DNA of 64,000 nucleotides from Dreissena polymorpha (taxonomy: Eukaryota > Mollusca > Bivalvia > Myida > Dreissenidae). Position 1 is the first letter of the stretch. Every line of letters starts with the position of its first letter. Below, in pieces: positions 47,187 through 59,588 of the stretch. The notes beneath the pieces were generated by a model that had not been told where the DNA came from, ran no database searches, and saw only the letters and a list, made by a program, of their open reading frames with translations. Where the stretch lies: assembly GCF_020536995.1 (NCBI RefSeq), contig NC_068362.1, positions 98,189,085 to 98,253,084 on the forward strand, read 5' to 3'. A program made the translations under genes and the position numbers.

Positions 47187-47677
47187 CAAACACAATTTTC
47201 TTATATGGCACAGAATATACGAACGTCAAATATTGTTTCATATTGTACCAGACGGTAAGAGCGCAAACGTGCTAAAGATAAATCTACAACACAAGGCGAA
47301 CGCATGTCTCTTTCTAAAGCCTCGTCTCCAATAGCGGAGAAAGTATTATGAATTTTAGGGGTTGGCTCAACATTGTGTTGAATTGTCAACGAAGGCCTTG
47401 CGTTTGAGTTATTGTTCTGTATGTGTTCACAGCAGGAAGTTAAAATAAATACATAATTCAAACATACTTGTGTATTTTTGTGATTTAAGTCTTAATATTT
47501 ACGATTATGGGTCATTTTTATTTCATTAAATTTCATTGTGTTTTCCAACATATTAAATGTATGGTAAATAACTTGTACTATCTTCAATTGAAGAGATCAA
47601 GTCCATGATATTAGAAAAACGTTCAGGAAGTAATTGCTTTTAAAAATATTTTTATTAATAATAATAATAATTATGGG

Positions 47678-47786
47678 TTAAAGGGACCAGTCGTGATATT
47701 TTAATCAATATAAACTACTAATTGTAAAAAATCCGGTATTTTAAAACTTTTCCTTTTTTCGTCAATCTGGTTGACGGTCCCTTTAA
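47678..47786. mobile_element. Short TTAA-flanked MITE (109 bp)
   Basis: Starts ttaaagggacca and ends ggtccctttaa, an inverted pair. The inner words gtcaatctggttgacgg sit near the right end. The ends resemble those of the larger element at 18589 (ttaaaggga...). Confidence 0.65.
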
Positions 47787-47895
47787 ACTGAGTTACGGTA
47801 GTTCATCATTCTTGTTACATTAACAAGTGTCGCATTTCAGTAAAGCTTGGCCGATTCGTTTTGCAATATTATTTAATTCGCCTTGATTTTATCTT

Positions 47896-48533
47896 ATGAG
47901 TCCAAAGGAAAAAACCAACTATAAGCAATTTAAGGCGAAGTCCTCCACAGCAGACATCAACAAACATAAAAAGATGAGAAGAAATCGCGTCTATAAAAGA
48001 GTCCAGAAAAAAGGGACATAGTTATAGTGCGCTCTTTAGTGTAAGTACTCAAATATCTGTCAGGAAAGCAGCAGAGATGAATTGCTTATCTACGTCGTTT
48101 GTTCATCATCCATTGAGTGGTAAAAATGATATATTTAAAATGTACAGAACAGGAACAGTATGTAGGGAAAGAGAAAGACGAGGCTATGGCAAATATACTT
48201 CAGCAAATGTCACAGCGGGGTATGGAGCTGAGAATGTGTAAGTTCATTGAATTCGTGAAGTGTGTTATTCAAAAAAGCGTTAGGTACCATTTACCCCCAA
48301 TGGAAATGAAGAGGTCAACAGTAAGAAAAAAAGATTCTAAGCTGATAATTCAAGTTCAGAGAAGTCCTGCAAGATGTGGAAAATCAAAAGCTAAATACTA
48401 TGTTGAGTGGCAGCGCAGCAAGTCCAAGTCCGATGTTGCCTGTACACGTGTATCCAGACTCAAAGCCGAAAAGTTGCATCACCTAAATAGCTGTCTAGAG
48501 GGAACAAAATTCGCTTATACTCCTTATTGTTGA
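47896..48533 (+). CDS. One or two small basic proteins, unrecognised
   Basis: Two open frames lie in tandem. The first (47896-48021, 41 aa, ATG start) is very basic: MSPKEKTNYKQFKAKSS, INKHKKMRRNRVYKRVQKK. The second (ATG at 48126 to 48533, 135 aa) starts MIYLKCTEQEQYVGKEKD and is Lys/Arg-rich with spaced cysteines (KFIEFVKCVIQKSVRY, SPARCGKSKAKYYVEW, SRLKAEKLHHLNSC). They could be exons of one gene or two remnants. There is no signal peptide or membrane segment, and composition suggests a nucleic-acid-associated protein, but this is a guess. No known family recognised. Confidence 0.4.
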
Positions 48534-49058
48534 ATGGATACAGTTGCATTCTCCGTGCTCATAAACCACTTCTGCAATTACGCTGTAAATGAGCGCCCCG
48601 TCTTGCTGTTGTTTGACTGAGTAAGCAGCCATGTCAATCATGATATGTTTATGAAGGCAATCGGCCGTGAGAATTCACCTGTACTGAATTGTTCCTATGC
48701 AATCTACTAGATTCAGACCCTAGAAAAAGATGTGATTAGACCCTTAACATTTCGCTGGCATCTAATTTAGAAATTACACGATAGTGCAATCTGTCAAGAA
48801 AGTTTTGCTGAAACTTAATTACAGTTAAATTAACTATTTACTGTCATAAATACTTTCAAATAATCGGGAATATATCCAGTGAAAGTACTTTTATCTCTGG
48901 AGACATTATGAAGCCTTCTTTAACTTTCACTGAATCTGTATGTGAGAAATAGGTAGAAGACCCGGAACAGACATATAATAAAAAGGTTATTGGTGTCGTT
49001 GAAGTGTTAAAAGAAACCATGGGTACCCTAACTTGCCTCAAATATATTACACCTCGGC

Positions 49059-50760
49059 GTGAGAGTTATGATGCAGACTTTATTTAATGTGTATAAGAAA
49101 TTATACAATAACTTTCGCCCAACGCAAACAACACCCGAACCATGTAACAAATATGGACTAGAGGTGCTGAACAACGAATCGATGCCCGGACCAACACACC
49201 ACTCTGATGCCGACATGTGTAGAATCAGACCTGCAGTGTCTACAATACTGAACTTTGCCTTTTTCTAGGGATGCAAGAGGTTAACCGGTTAACCTACCGG
49301 AACGACCAATTACCGGTTACATTTTCGGGAAAAGGTTAATCTGAAAAAAACACATGAATTTTCATTGAATGATTCGTACGATTTTACGTTTTGCGTTCGA
49401 CTTAATGTCAACTTGCGCTGGCGACTAGTTAGAACCTCATGCCGCACCATTGACGGTAATAAATAACGTGTCAACAACGAATATAATAAAGCAATAAATC
49501 AGTACCTTTGTGGTTACAGAACAGAATAGAACAGAATATTTATATTGACTTAAGCATAACAGCTTATCAACATATACAAATACATTAAAATTGTACAGAC
49601 ATGCGTGCTGAATATAAGTACCGGTAATTACAATGTTCAAATTACATACATAAATTGATAAATCACTTATCACTGGACAGTGAGAGTGCACTAATTATAA
49701 GTTATAATGTGACTTGGAGAATGTTTTGATACTTGGCGCTTTTGTTTGTTTTTAACTCGCGAAAATTTAACTAGCGAACTACGGGGCATGTGGGCATTTA
49801 GCGAAGACATTATTGACTCGTTTATCTAAGTCGCGATAAAAATCAGTTGAAACATTGGACAACTTATATTGATATTTTGTTAACAAATATCCAACACTGA
49901 TTGCTCAAAAAATTAAAATGTTTTTGAGTAACAATTTAAACAAGAAATGCATTCGTAGTTAAAAACTTGTCGAGTTGACGACAGGTCGCATGTGTTTTAT
50001 CAGGAATTAAAATTATTATCATGATTTACGTCACCACTGATGCAACTTCTAACGTTTTTATCTGAAAAAGCCATTTTTAAAAATCATTTCATTTATGAAT
50101 ATCAATAACAAGTTTTTTTTTAGAAAATAAGATCATCAAAGCGAGTGTTCTCGAAAACTTGTTACAACTTTTTGCAACCGAATCAGCCACAAGCTTCTGG
50201 ACGAAGTCATTTTCTTGACCAAATGAACACTGTTGTTTCGTGCATGTTCTGCGTTTACACGTTTGTTTGCTGATTTGTTTCAAATGTGATAAAGTATTGC
50301 ATTAGCTTAACGATTATTTAAAACATTTATTAAGTTAATTTTAGAATAAGAAATTAAAGCACAATGAACAAAGCACAATATTGTGAGCGATATGATACGA
50401 ACGTAATATATTAATGACACGTGAACATGAACATTGTGTAGTTCTTATTACTTTTAACTTATATACTTTAGCGCAGGAAAAATAAATACACAATACAACT
50501 ATTTAAATACATGTTATAATACATTGCTATTAAGAAAATGATATGTTATCATGTTTTTGTAACCTCTTGCATCCCTACTTTTGTCCAAAGGCAGAGAAAA
50601 CTTGTAAACCATTACAGACAGCAGAAGGAAAATCCTGTTCAAATAATTTGACATCTTTGGAATGCAGATCGTTGTTATCTAAAGACCTGGAGAATGTTAG
50701 GGTAATTACTGAGAAAGAAAATAAGATAAATTTCAGTTCATGCAAAGAGTGGACAATGTG
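49059..50760 (+). pseudogene. Coding stretch split by a MITE insertion
   Basis: Left part 49059-49265 reads MQTLFNVYKKLYNNFRP, PEPCNKYGLEVLNNES, HHSDADMCRIRPAVSTIL. Right part from 50578 reads CPKAEKTCKPLQTAEGK, NNLTSLECRSLLSKDLENV and ends in a stop at 50760. The 1.3-kb element at 49266-50577 lies precisely between them, so the two appear to be halves of one older coding region. Family not recognised. It may be related to the basic proteins just upstream, but I cannot show that. Confidence 0.4.
49266..50577. mobile_element. hAT-like non-autonomous element, 1.3 kb
   Basis: Perfect 18-bp terminal inverted repeats (tagggatgcaagaggtta). Flanking 8-mers cctttttc and cttttgtc match at six of eight positions, compatible with an 8-bp target duplication that has decayed. 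Next to the left end, ggttaaccggttaacc is a strong local palindrome. The interior is AT-rich with no transposase. Confidence 0.75.
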
Positions 50761-50941
50761 ACAAGCAGAACAGTTGATGCTCTAAAATGTAGAAAGAATT
50801 AACAGGAAAAAAATGAAAAAGAAAGAAAAAGATAAAATCAGGCATCCTGTATGACTTGTAACATGAATTTGGGTGAAGGATTTTAAACTGGAACAGAGAC
50901 GTACCTGCCCTGGATACAGTGATTGTGCGAAATAGATACAC

Positions 50942-52720
50942 TTATTGTTGGAGAGTATGGATGAGAATTGTGCATTTTCTTGTAATAACTATGAAAAAGA
51001 GCTTTGAATGGTGGTTGAAAATATATGAGTTCATTGTATAGTTAGTTTTCATACTAAAGAAATGCCATAGCATTATGTTTATTGTCACAAGTGTTGTCTT
51101 ATTTTTTCTACATAAGAGACTTATTCACAGATTTTCTTTTTTGTAATCTCGTTAACTATGTTTTAACTTACACATGTATAATATGTTGAATAGTCTAAGC
51201 TAATAGTATAAGCAATACAAAAAGTTAAATGAAAAAATGACGTCCAGGGGATTCGAGTGTGGCACGTTTTGAAGGCAAACGGAAGTGCGCTGCCAATGCG
51301 CCACGAAGCCTCATGTAATTGTCAGAAAATTATAAAAAATTATGTTAGTACTGCGCGTTTCATCAAACCTATCGAGGAAAAGCGTTAAAACGCTTCATTA
51401 TGTTATCGAATGGTAATAAAAAAAATCAACATGATATAGATGTCATGATATGATCGACATACCGATTTTATATTGAACACAAGGCAAACAATATGCAGTA
51501 CTGATGAAATAAGTGTTTAGAGACAAAACAGATCGCCTTCCATTCTCGTCATATTCTAAGACATGTTAAACCGCTGCGACTCGAATGTTTGAGGAAATAG
51601 TGTACATTTCTTGTTCCGAGTATCTCGTAAGAAGTCAGTAATTACAAGTTACTTTAGTTAAGTTGTTTTAAAACGGGGGATTACTTTTACTATTTCGACG
51701 CTTCTTTGACGATTACATGTATGAAACTTTCATGGGTACAAGAAATTTGGAACAAACATATAGGATTTCATTATTGTGTTTAACCGCTGATTAAACGTTA
51801 TACTTTTTAAAAGTGCTTTAAATTTTAAACCCTTTTATTTTGTAAAAGGTCAACAAACAATTATAGTTATCCCGTAAATAGATGCATTACGTATAAAGAG
51901 AGGATGTATATATACCTCAACATCATTTTGCGCATAACTATAAAGCCAGATTCAGAAAATAAAGACACGTACGAATCACAACAAGAGTGAAAAGTAGAAT
52001 ACTCAAATTGAAAAGCGTCATGTTTCCCTTGTTCACGTTTATATTTCATTAGTTACACTAGTATGATATACACATTTTTCATAACGTCGCACGAAGCTAA
52101 TAATATGTAGCCAAAGAAACAAATACAACATATATTAGCAATATATTATAATCGCATTTCACCGCTTGTCTATATGACTACAGATGCTGACCTGATAATC
52201 ATAATGTACATTCACTTGAACTCCATATTTCCAAACCAGCATGTAGTTTTCTATCCTAGTAAATTATTTAATAAACCCCGAATTAAAGTTACTAACTTCA
52301 AGTTTAATTGTATACGTCTAAATCTTGGCGGAAAAAAATATAAGCAAGTACTTATTCTCTGAAATTATGTAATTTACATATTTCTATTTATGTGGATTGC
52401 TTTCGTATTTAAAACAAATTATTACTAGTTTCATCAAAGATCTATCAGTAACCGTGTATTGATAGTTCTTTGATTTTATTAATGGAAAACTCATCCTTTC
52501 CATTTCTTTGCCTGCAATTTCATTGTTTAAAACTTTAAAGGGCAAAAACTCCACACACAAACGAGTTCAGTCCAAACCAGTTATCTCACCTGCATAAATA
52601 TTGACTCCTGAAACTTATCTGCCTTGCATAATTTTGAGCCTAATTTTAGCGGAAAGCTAAATCAATAATATATTCTACCGGTATATAATATAATATAAAT
52701 TGTGTTCACTCGCGTCTTAT
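50942..52720. other. Interval without recognisable genes
   Basis: AT-rich, with only short random open frames. The one structured item is the tRNA-like sequence at 51241-51309, listed separately. Confidence 0.35.
51241..51309 (-). tRNA. Degenerate tRNA-like sequence
   Basis: Minus strand: gcttcgtggcgcattggcag (A box-like) and actcgaatcccctgg (B box-like) about 30 bases apart, total about 69 nt. The anticodon arm is poor and the acceptor ends do not pair well, so it is a pseudo-tRNA or SINE head. Confidence 0.35.
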
Positions 52721-52947
52721 TTTACTAACATGAACAGAACAGAACATAATTTTATTACACATAAACTTTACAGTTTCTAGTGTTAAACAAAATGATAATA
52801 CAAAATACATGAATATAGCAAGTCGTTGTTTTTTCTTACAGAAATATCATAATTTGGTAATGGATGAACTTTACAGATATTTAAGACAAACATGATAATA
52901 GTGTTTCTAGCTATATATGGAACTGCTTTAATATGTCATTGTATCAA

Positions 52948-53240
52948 TAAAATAAATCAATATCTTTTTAAAGAACAAAATATAATACAATTTGAATCTC
53001 AGTAAAAGGTTAGTCGTACACAGAATACCGAATTTTATTTAGACTTGATGTTAATGCAACAGCTCCATCAGCATACAATATTTACACAACATGGTCAATA
53101 AAAAAAATCAATATCTTTTAAAAGAACAAACCATAATACAGTTTGAATCACAGATAAATGTTAGTAGTACACAGAATACTGAATTTTATTTATACTTGAT
53201 GTTAATGCAACAACCACATCATCATACAATATTCAGTCTA
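52948..53240. repeat. Tandem duplication, unit about 150 bp, two copies
   Basis: aatcaatatctttt.aaagaac, ataata.a.tttgaat, tacacagaata.cgaatttt and cttgatgttaatgcaaca occur twice in the same order, offset by about 150 bp. A short tandem acagttatacatataacact follows at 53236-53275. Confidence 0.85.
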
Positions 53241-53425
53241 CAGTTATACATATAACACTACAGTTATACATATAACACAATTATACATTACTATGAGTAT
53301 AAAGTTGGCGAATAGTAAGTGCCTCTGATATGAACTTGCCTAACTTGAACATTTCACTTTTACTTTGTGTGGTTCATAACTGTGTGAGTTTGAACATGCT
53401 AGGTCTGACTCTATAATAAGTTTTA

Positions 53426-53705
53426 AAGGGATCTTTTCACGGTTTGGTAAATTGACAAAATTGAAAAAAGTTGTTTCAGATTCGAAAATTTTCGTTTTAG
53501 TTATGATGTTTATGAGGAAACAGTATTACTGAACATTTACCATAGTCCAATATCGCCATTATATGTATCTTTTGACGATTTGAAAACCTAAAAATTATAA
53601 AGCGTTGCAACGCGAAACGATTGAATAATTTGGAGAGTTCTGTTGTTGTCGTTTAAATTTACAAAACTACGAAGATTGCTTATCTAAGGTATAAAATACC
53701 TATTA
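53426..53705 (+). mobile_element. Truncated second copy of the TTAA-flanked MITE
   Basis: Starts ttttaaagggatcttttcacg and follows 18589-18835 closely, including a cgcgaaacgattgaataa segment that the first copy lacks. It stops before the tRNA-like core and the right terminal repeat. Confidence 0.8.
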
Positions 53706-53729
53706 CTATATTTTTGTAAATAAATGTTT

Positions 53730-55120
53730 ATATAATTAAAGAATTATATACATAATATATAATATACACAATCATGAACATCTTTAATTAATTTTAAATA
53801 CATAATATACAATAAACATGAACAACTTTAATTAAATTAATTCAACTTACTGTAGTATTCTCTTGTCTTTTTATAGCCGTTTAACTGTTTGACTGACGAA
53901 TTACTATTACATCGTTATAATGCATGTTACAAAATTAGTCCATATCCTGTGATTGAGTGAGTCTTTCTTGCTCTTGATTATAGTGCTAAATTCTTTTTAA
54001 ATTATATTACTGTATGAAAGCGCTAGTTGTCTAGACTTCTTGTTAAATGAGATAACTAATTATATATTAAGCTATATATAACTGAGCTAATGGAATGTGG
54101 AAATTTAAATCTACACACGTATAGCCTTATAAGAATGTATCTATATATGTCTATATACGTATGAACGCATTTGTGGGCGTGTGTGTTTACATGTACCCGA
54201 GTACGTGTGTATGTGTTTGTTTATGGTTTTGTATAATTTGTTCATTGACATAATTGTGCTAACATTAGTGTTCTTTTGTCCTATAGGTGTCTGGCCGGCT
54301 TGTTTTTGTTCTTAAAGTACTACTATTTGTAAATAAATACTTATTAAGTTAACCAATAATATGCACAATATATATCAAAAACAGCTTCAAATATATTAAT
54401 TTAGCTTCACAGATTTCTATGATGATGTGTTTGTTACTGAATAAATGTATGATGGGCTTATTCATACTACATTCTGTATTATTAGTTCATTAACATAGTT
54501 ATGCTAATTATAGTGTTATCTTGTCTTGTAGGTATATCACCGATTGATTGGCTAGTCTGTTTCTTCTTTAAGTACTTTTTTTTTAAATATTTATATAATT
54601 AAAGAATTATATACATAATATATAATATATAATATACACAAACATGAATATATAATATACACAAACATGAACATTTTTTATTAAATTTAAATACATAATA
54701 TATAATATACAAAAACATGAACAACTTAAATTTAATTAATTCAATTTCATAAATATGTATGCTAATGTGTTTGTAACTGAATAACTGTCGGTTTGGCTTA
54801 CTCATACTACATTGTTTGAACTGTAATACGGCTTGATTTGGCTAACTTCTACTGTATTGTTTAAGTGCTCGTTGCAAGCAATCCAAATATCCTGTTTTGT
54901 GTCTCTTCATGAATTTGTATCCATGCTGTGTATGTTCTGCTGTTGTAACTATGTGCTTTCACTGCTTCTCGTATGTGTAAAATACCCTTATAGTATACGT
55001 ATTTATGTCTTTACCGCATTAGAGCATCTTATACCGTCCAACTTATGTGTACGACACTTAATTCTTTCGCTGACCAGCTCATTTACAAAATGACCTCTTA
55101 CCAACTCACTTGCATCTTTA
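53730..55120. repeat. AT-rich repeated region upstream of the 2A LINE
   Basis: The block taattaaagaattatatac...aatatacac..aacatgaac occurs near 53735 and 54597. The block ttca.t.acata.tt.tgctaa..ttagtgtt occurs near 54237 and 54485. The block gta/tactgaataa.tgt.gg.ttgg/gctta.tcatactacatt occurs near 54435 and 54775. This looks like monomer repeats, possibly the LINE 5' untranslated region, though the minus-strand LINE copy does not extend into it. Confidence 0.5.
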
Positions 55121-55122
55121 TA

Positions 55123-58100
55123 ACCTTTTTTATTTGCTTTATTTTTCTTTCTTTATTGTTCACAGGATGAAGGATCTGTTGACGATTCTTGGACTATTGT
55201 AAATCTTGTTTAAGTGCACTCACCTTTCTCAATGTGTCATAATGATTACACATAACATTTTACCAAGATATCAACCAATCGGATTGTTTTTTGCAACTTT
55301 AAATTTACTAATCTTAATAACGGTGTACAATGACGAAATTGCTCTAGAATCGTCTATTCTTAACATCAGCGGGCAATCCCAACTTTCCCGACATGTTCAA
55401 CTGCCTTATACTCGCGCAATAGTTAGTAAACGCTACTAGTGTAATGTAATATTTGTAAGAAAAACATTTTTTGTCTTTTTAACAGTCGTTAAAGTTACAT
55501 GGCTTAATACAATCATGTTGCTCTCTGTGGATATCGAACTAAATCCAGGCCCAGTATCGATTAGTTCCAAATCTTCTTCTGTCACAGAGTTAAATTCTCT
55601 TACTGACTTATTGATAATGTCTAATAATTTTTCATTTATTCAGTATAATGTGCAAAGTATTTTTAACAAAATGGATATACTCACAGCAGAATTATCAAAC
55701 TTTGATGTATTATCTTTTACTGAGACTTGGCTTAATAACACTTTTGAAAATGACGATCTACTTATCCCATCATATCACCGCCCCGAGCGCAAAGATCGAA
55801 CACACGATAGCCACGGTGGGGTCATTCTATACGTAAAAGACTTTATCCACTATGAACGCAGACCTGACTTTGAACTAATCTCATTAGAATGTATTTGGAT
55901 TGAATTACACTTACAGAGTAAAAAGCGTGTCTTATTTGGTTTATATTATAGACAACCAAACGCAGATGCATCCTACACTAATTTAATTGATAACTCTATA
56001 GGCTTAGCAATTGACACCGGTATATCAGATATTATAATAACGGGCGATTTTAACATGAATAACAATATATCTACATTAGCCAGGAAACTTGATTCTTGGT
56101 GAACTGAGTATAGCCTTGTTCAAGTAATTGACGAACCAACGCATTTTACAGAAAGGTCTTCGTCAATTCTTGATTTGTTGCTTTTAAGTAACCCAAACAG
56201 CTTGGTATTATCTGGTGTCGGTGATCCTTTTCTTGACCAACATTATCGCTACCATTTTCCTATTTTTGGTCTATTCAAATATAACAAGCAAAAGGCGAAA
56301 ATATACGAGCGTCTCATATGGAAATACGATGACGATAACTACGATTTGTTACGTGAAACTTTCTCTTTATTTAATTGGGAATCAATTGTAAGTAAGCATG
56401 TCGAAATTTATTGCACTAATATTACTGATACTATTATTCGAAATGCTAAACTTTGTATTCCACACAGGCTAATTAAGATCAAACCGCGTGACGCCCCCTG
56501 GCTTAATTCACACATACGTCGTATGATAAGAAAACGCAAACGAGCTTACAAACATGCAAAATGCATAAATAGCATATATTTTTGGTCAAAAGTTTGTACA
56601 CTTCGTAACCAGACCACATCATTAATTAGACAAGCCAAAGAGCATTACTACGATAGTCTATGCGAAAAACTTAAACAAAATATCCACACGTCTAAGGACT
56701 GGTGGAGAACTCTTAAGCCATTTATCAACAAACCTTATAATAACTCAATTACTGCACTCGTTAATCCCGCCGACAATTCCATTGTAACTGATTGTGTTGA
56801 AAAGGCGAACATTCTTAACAATTTCTTTCAAAGTCAGTAAAAAACTGATATTGATAACGATAGTTTACCGGATCTCGCTCATGTACCAATTTCTAACTTG
56901 CTAGAGTCCTTTATTATCACTCCTACTGATGTTCATGATATTCTCAAAACACTTCCTGTTGATAAAGCATCAGGACCTGACGGTATAAGTAACCCTATAT
57001 TAAAAGAATGTAGAGTCGAATTATCAACCTCCTTATGTAACTTTTTTAATTTCTCACTCGACAAATGTATAATGCCAAGCTGTTAGAAAGAAGCGAACGT
57101 CAGTGCAGTCTTTAAAAAAGGTGACCCTAAACTAGCGATTAACTACCGTCCTATATCATTGCTTAATACAATCGAAAAAGTGATTGAAAAAATTATATTT
57201 AAACATGTGTACAACCACCTCATTAATAACAAAAATAACCCCATTTCAGTCTGGCTTCTTGCCAGGTGATTTAACCACAAACCAACTTACTTACTTATTT
57301 ACGATACATTTTGCAAAGCCATCGACAACGGTTTAGAGGTCAAAGCTGTCTTTTTCGACATTAGTAAAGCATTTGATAAAGTCTGGCACCTGGGTCTTTT
57401 ACATACTTATACTACATGCTATTGGCATCCGTGGAAAATTACACTCTTGGTTTACAAACTATCTTAATGGAAGACGTCAACGTGTAGTACTTCCAGGCGC
57501 CGTTTCAAACTGGGCTTCACTAGAGGCCGGTGTTCCTCAGGGCTCTATACTAGGTCCCCTTCTATTTCTAATTTTCATAAACGATATTGTACACGATATT
57601 CAAAGTAACATTCGTCTTTTTGCCGACGACACATCTCTTTACATAATCATAGATGACCCAAACACTTCAAATTCAATATTACATAACGACATCAACCGAA
57701 AATCTAACTGGGCACTAAAATGGCATGTCTTATTCAATCCTTCCAAATCTGAAACACTTACTTTCTCCAGAAAGCAACAACCGAATACCTATCAATTCAC
57801 AATTTTGTCAACGCCAATACCGGAAGAAAGCTCTCACAAACACCTTGGAGTTTTTCTTTCGAACGATTGTAAGTGGCACATCCATAGTAAATACATAACT
57901 GATAAAGCATGGAGTCGGATTAATATCATACGTAAACTGAGATTTAAACTCGACCGAAAATCACTTGAAACTATTTATACGTCATTTATACGACCGTTAG
58001 TAGAATATTCAGACGTAATATGGGATAACTGCACTCAAGCAGAAAAACATGAACTTGACAAAATTCAAACCGAAGCAGCGCGAATTGCATGTGGAGCATC

Positions 58101-58290
58101 TAAATTATTATTATTAAATGAACTGCAAAAAGAAATTAATTGGGAACTGCTTCAAGATCGACGCGACAAACATCAACTTTTACTTTTTTACAAAATGCAA
58201 AATTCGCTTACCCCTCAGTACTTGACCGACCTTGTACCTCAACATGTCGGAGCTGCTACTAGCTATAATCTCCGCAATGCACGTGAATTG
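55123..58290 (+). mobile_element. CR1-like LINE with 2A motif, near full length of ORF2, inactive
   Basis: The ORF1 tail (DEGSVDDSWTIVNLV) overlaps the ORF2 start (ATG 55242) by a few bases. ORF2 opens with two hydrophobic segments (IGLFFATLNLLILITVY; FFVFLTVVKVTW), then the 2A-type motif DIELNPGP (55530-55553). An AP-type endonuclease follows (FIQYNVQSIFNK, LSFTETWLNN, DIIITGDFNMNN), then RT with SGPDGISNPILKE, NYRPISLL, VPQGSILGPLLFL and LFADDTSLY. The 3' end is cut near 58290. Breaks: stops near 55437, 56101, 56838 and 57084, and a frameshift near 57250. The end of the endonuclease and the thumb region are otherwise well preserved. Confidence 0.9.
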
Positions 58291-59588
58291 AGTTCTTTTT
58301 ATTTTATCAGGCTTACCGTCCCATATGAAATTAAATATTGCTGATTTTATATCGTTAATAACATCATTTGGTGGATTTGGGAGAACTGTTAATACATATA
58401 TTAATTGAGGAAGTGCAAACATTTTCAATACTGTGTTTTTTCCGATTAGTGTAAGTTTACGAAGATGCCATGATTTTAAGCAGTTTTTAAAATTCTGTAA
58501 TTTAGGTATTATGTTTTTAAGAACTGTATCCTTTTCATTATTTGTGAATGTAATTCCTAACGTTGTGGCTTCATCGGATGTCCAATTAAATTTCATTTCT
58601 TTTTTATATTGAACATTACTTTGTTTTAATTTACCTACTCGTAGCACAGTACATTTACTTTTGTTTAGTTTAAGACCCGATGTCATTCCGTAAAGGGTTA
58701 GCGACTCTTTTAGGTTATGGAAAGAATCGTAATTGTTATTTAAAAAATAAGTTGCATCGTCAGCAAATAGGGATTGTTTGATTTCTTCGTCAGGTTCTAG
58801 TGATATGCCTTTTATGTGTTTATTTGATTGGATGTGATGTGATAGATACTCGATGCAAATAATAAAAAGCGATGATGAGAGTGGATATCCTTGTCGAACC
58901 CCTCGTTCGATGTTAAAACTGTTTGAAAAGAAGCCATTGTTGATGATTATACTGTGAATATCGGTAAAGAATAGTTTGACCCATTGAATGAGACTTTCAC
59001 CAAAGTTCATATTTTCTAAGCAAGAGAACATAAATGAATGATCAAGCGAATCGAATGCCTTTTCAAAGTCTGCAAAGAATATTAGACCAGGATTATTTGA
59101 ATTGTTGAAATAGTTTATGCATTCTTGGATAAGACGAACGTTTTCACCAATGTAACGTCCTTTTATGAAACCAGATTGAGATTTTGAAATGATTGATGGT
59201 AATTTTTTTTATTCTGTTTGCTATACTTTTAGTTGCAATTTTATAATCATTGTTTAGTAAACTAATCGGGCGCCAGTTTGATAAGGATTCTAAGTTTTTT
59301 CCAGGTTTTGGAATAAGTGATATAATACCTTGTTTTTGTAGCGTAGTTAAGTTTTCGTTGTTAAACGAATAGTTAAGTGAATAAATTTTATGTGTTTTTA
59401 TATCATTCCAGAATATTTTATAAAATTCGTTTGTGATGCCATCAGATCCTGGGCTTTTGTTATTTTGCATTTCTTTTAGGGCTAATCCACATTCATATTC
59501 ATTAAGCAATCAGTCGCACAGTTCTTTTTCTTCCTGGTTTAAAGCGTGATGTGTATTTTTAAAAAGAGTGTTATTTTCAACATTTTTT
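58291..59588 (-). mobile_element. Tx1/L1-like LINE fragment (RT body)
   Basis: On the minus strand from 59588: LALKEMQNNKSPGSDGITNE, LTTLQKQGIISLIPKPGK, NWRPISLLNNDYKIATK. After a frameshift near 59195 it continues through a KGRYIGENVRLI-like stretch, FADFEKAFDSLDHSF, NIERGVRQGYPLSSSLFII, QSLFADDATYFL and GLKLNKSKCTVLR. These are Tx1/L1-clade features, different from the CR1-like neighbours. It is truncated at both ends, and a stop interrupts its left edge near 59508. Confidence 0.85.

Noticed and set aside
54599-54805. 68-residue minus-strand frame rich in Ile/Tyr
   Set aside because: Translation of AT-rich repeats upstream of the LINE.
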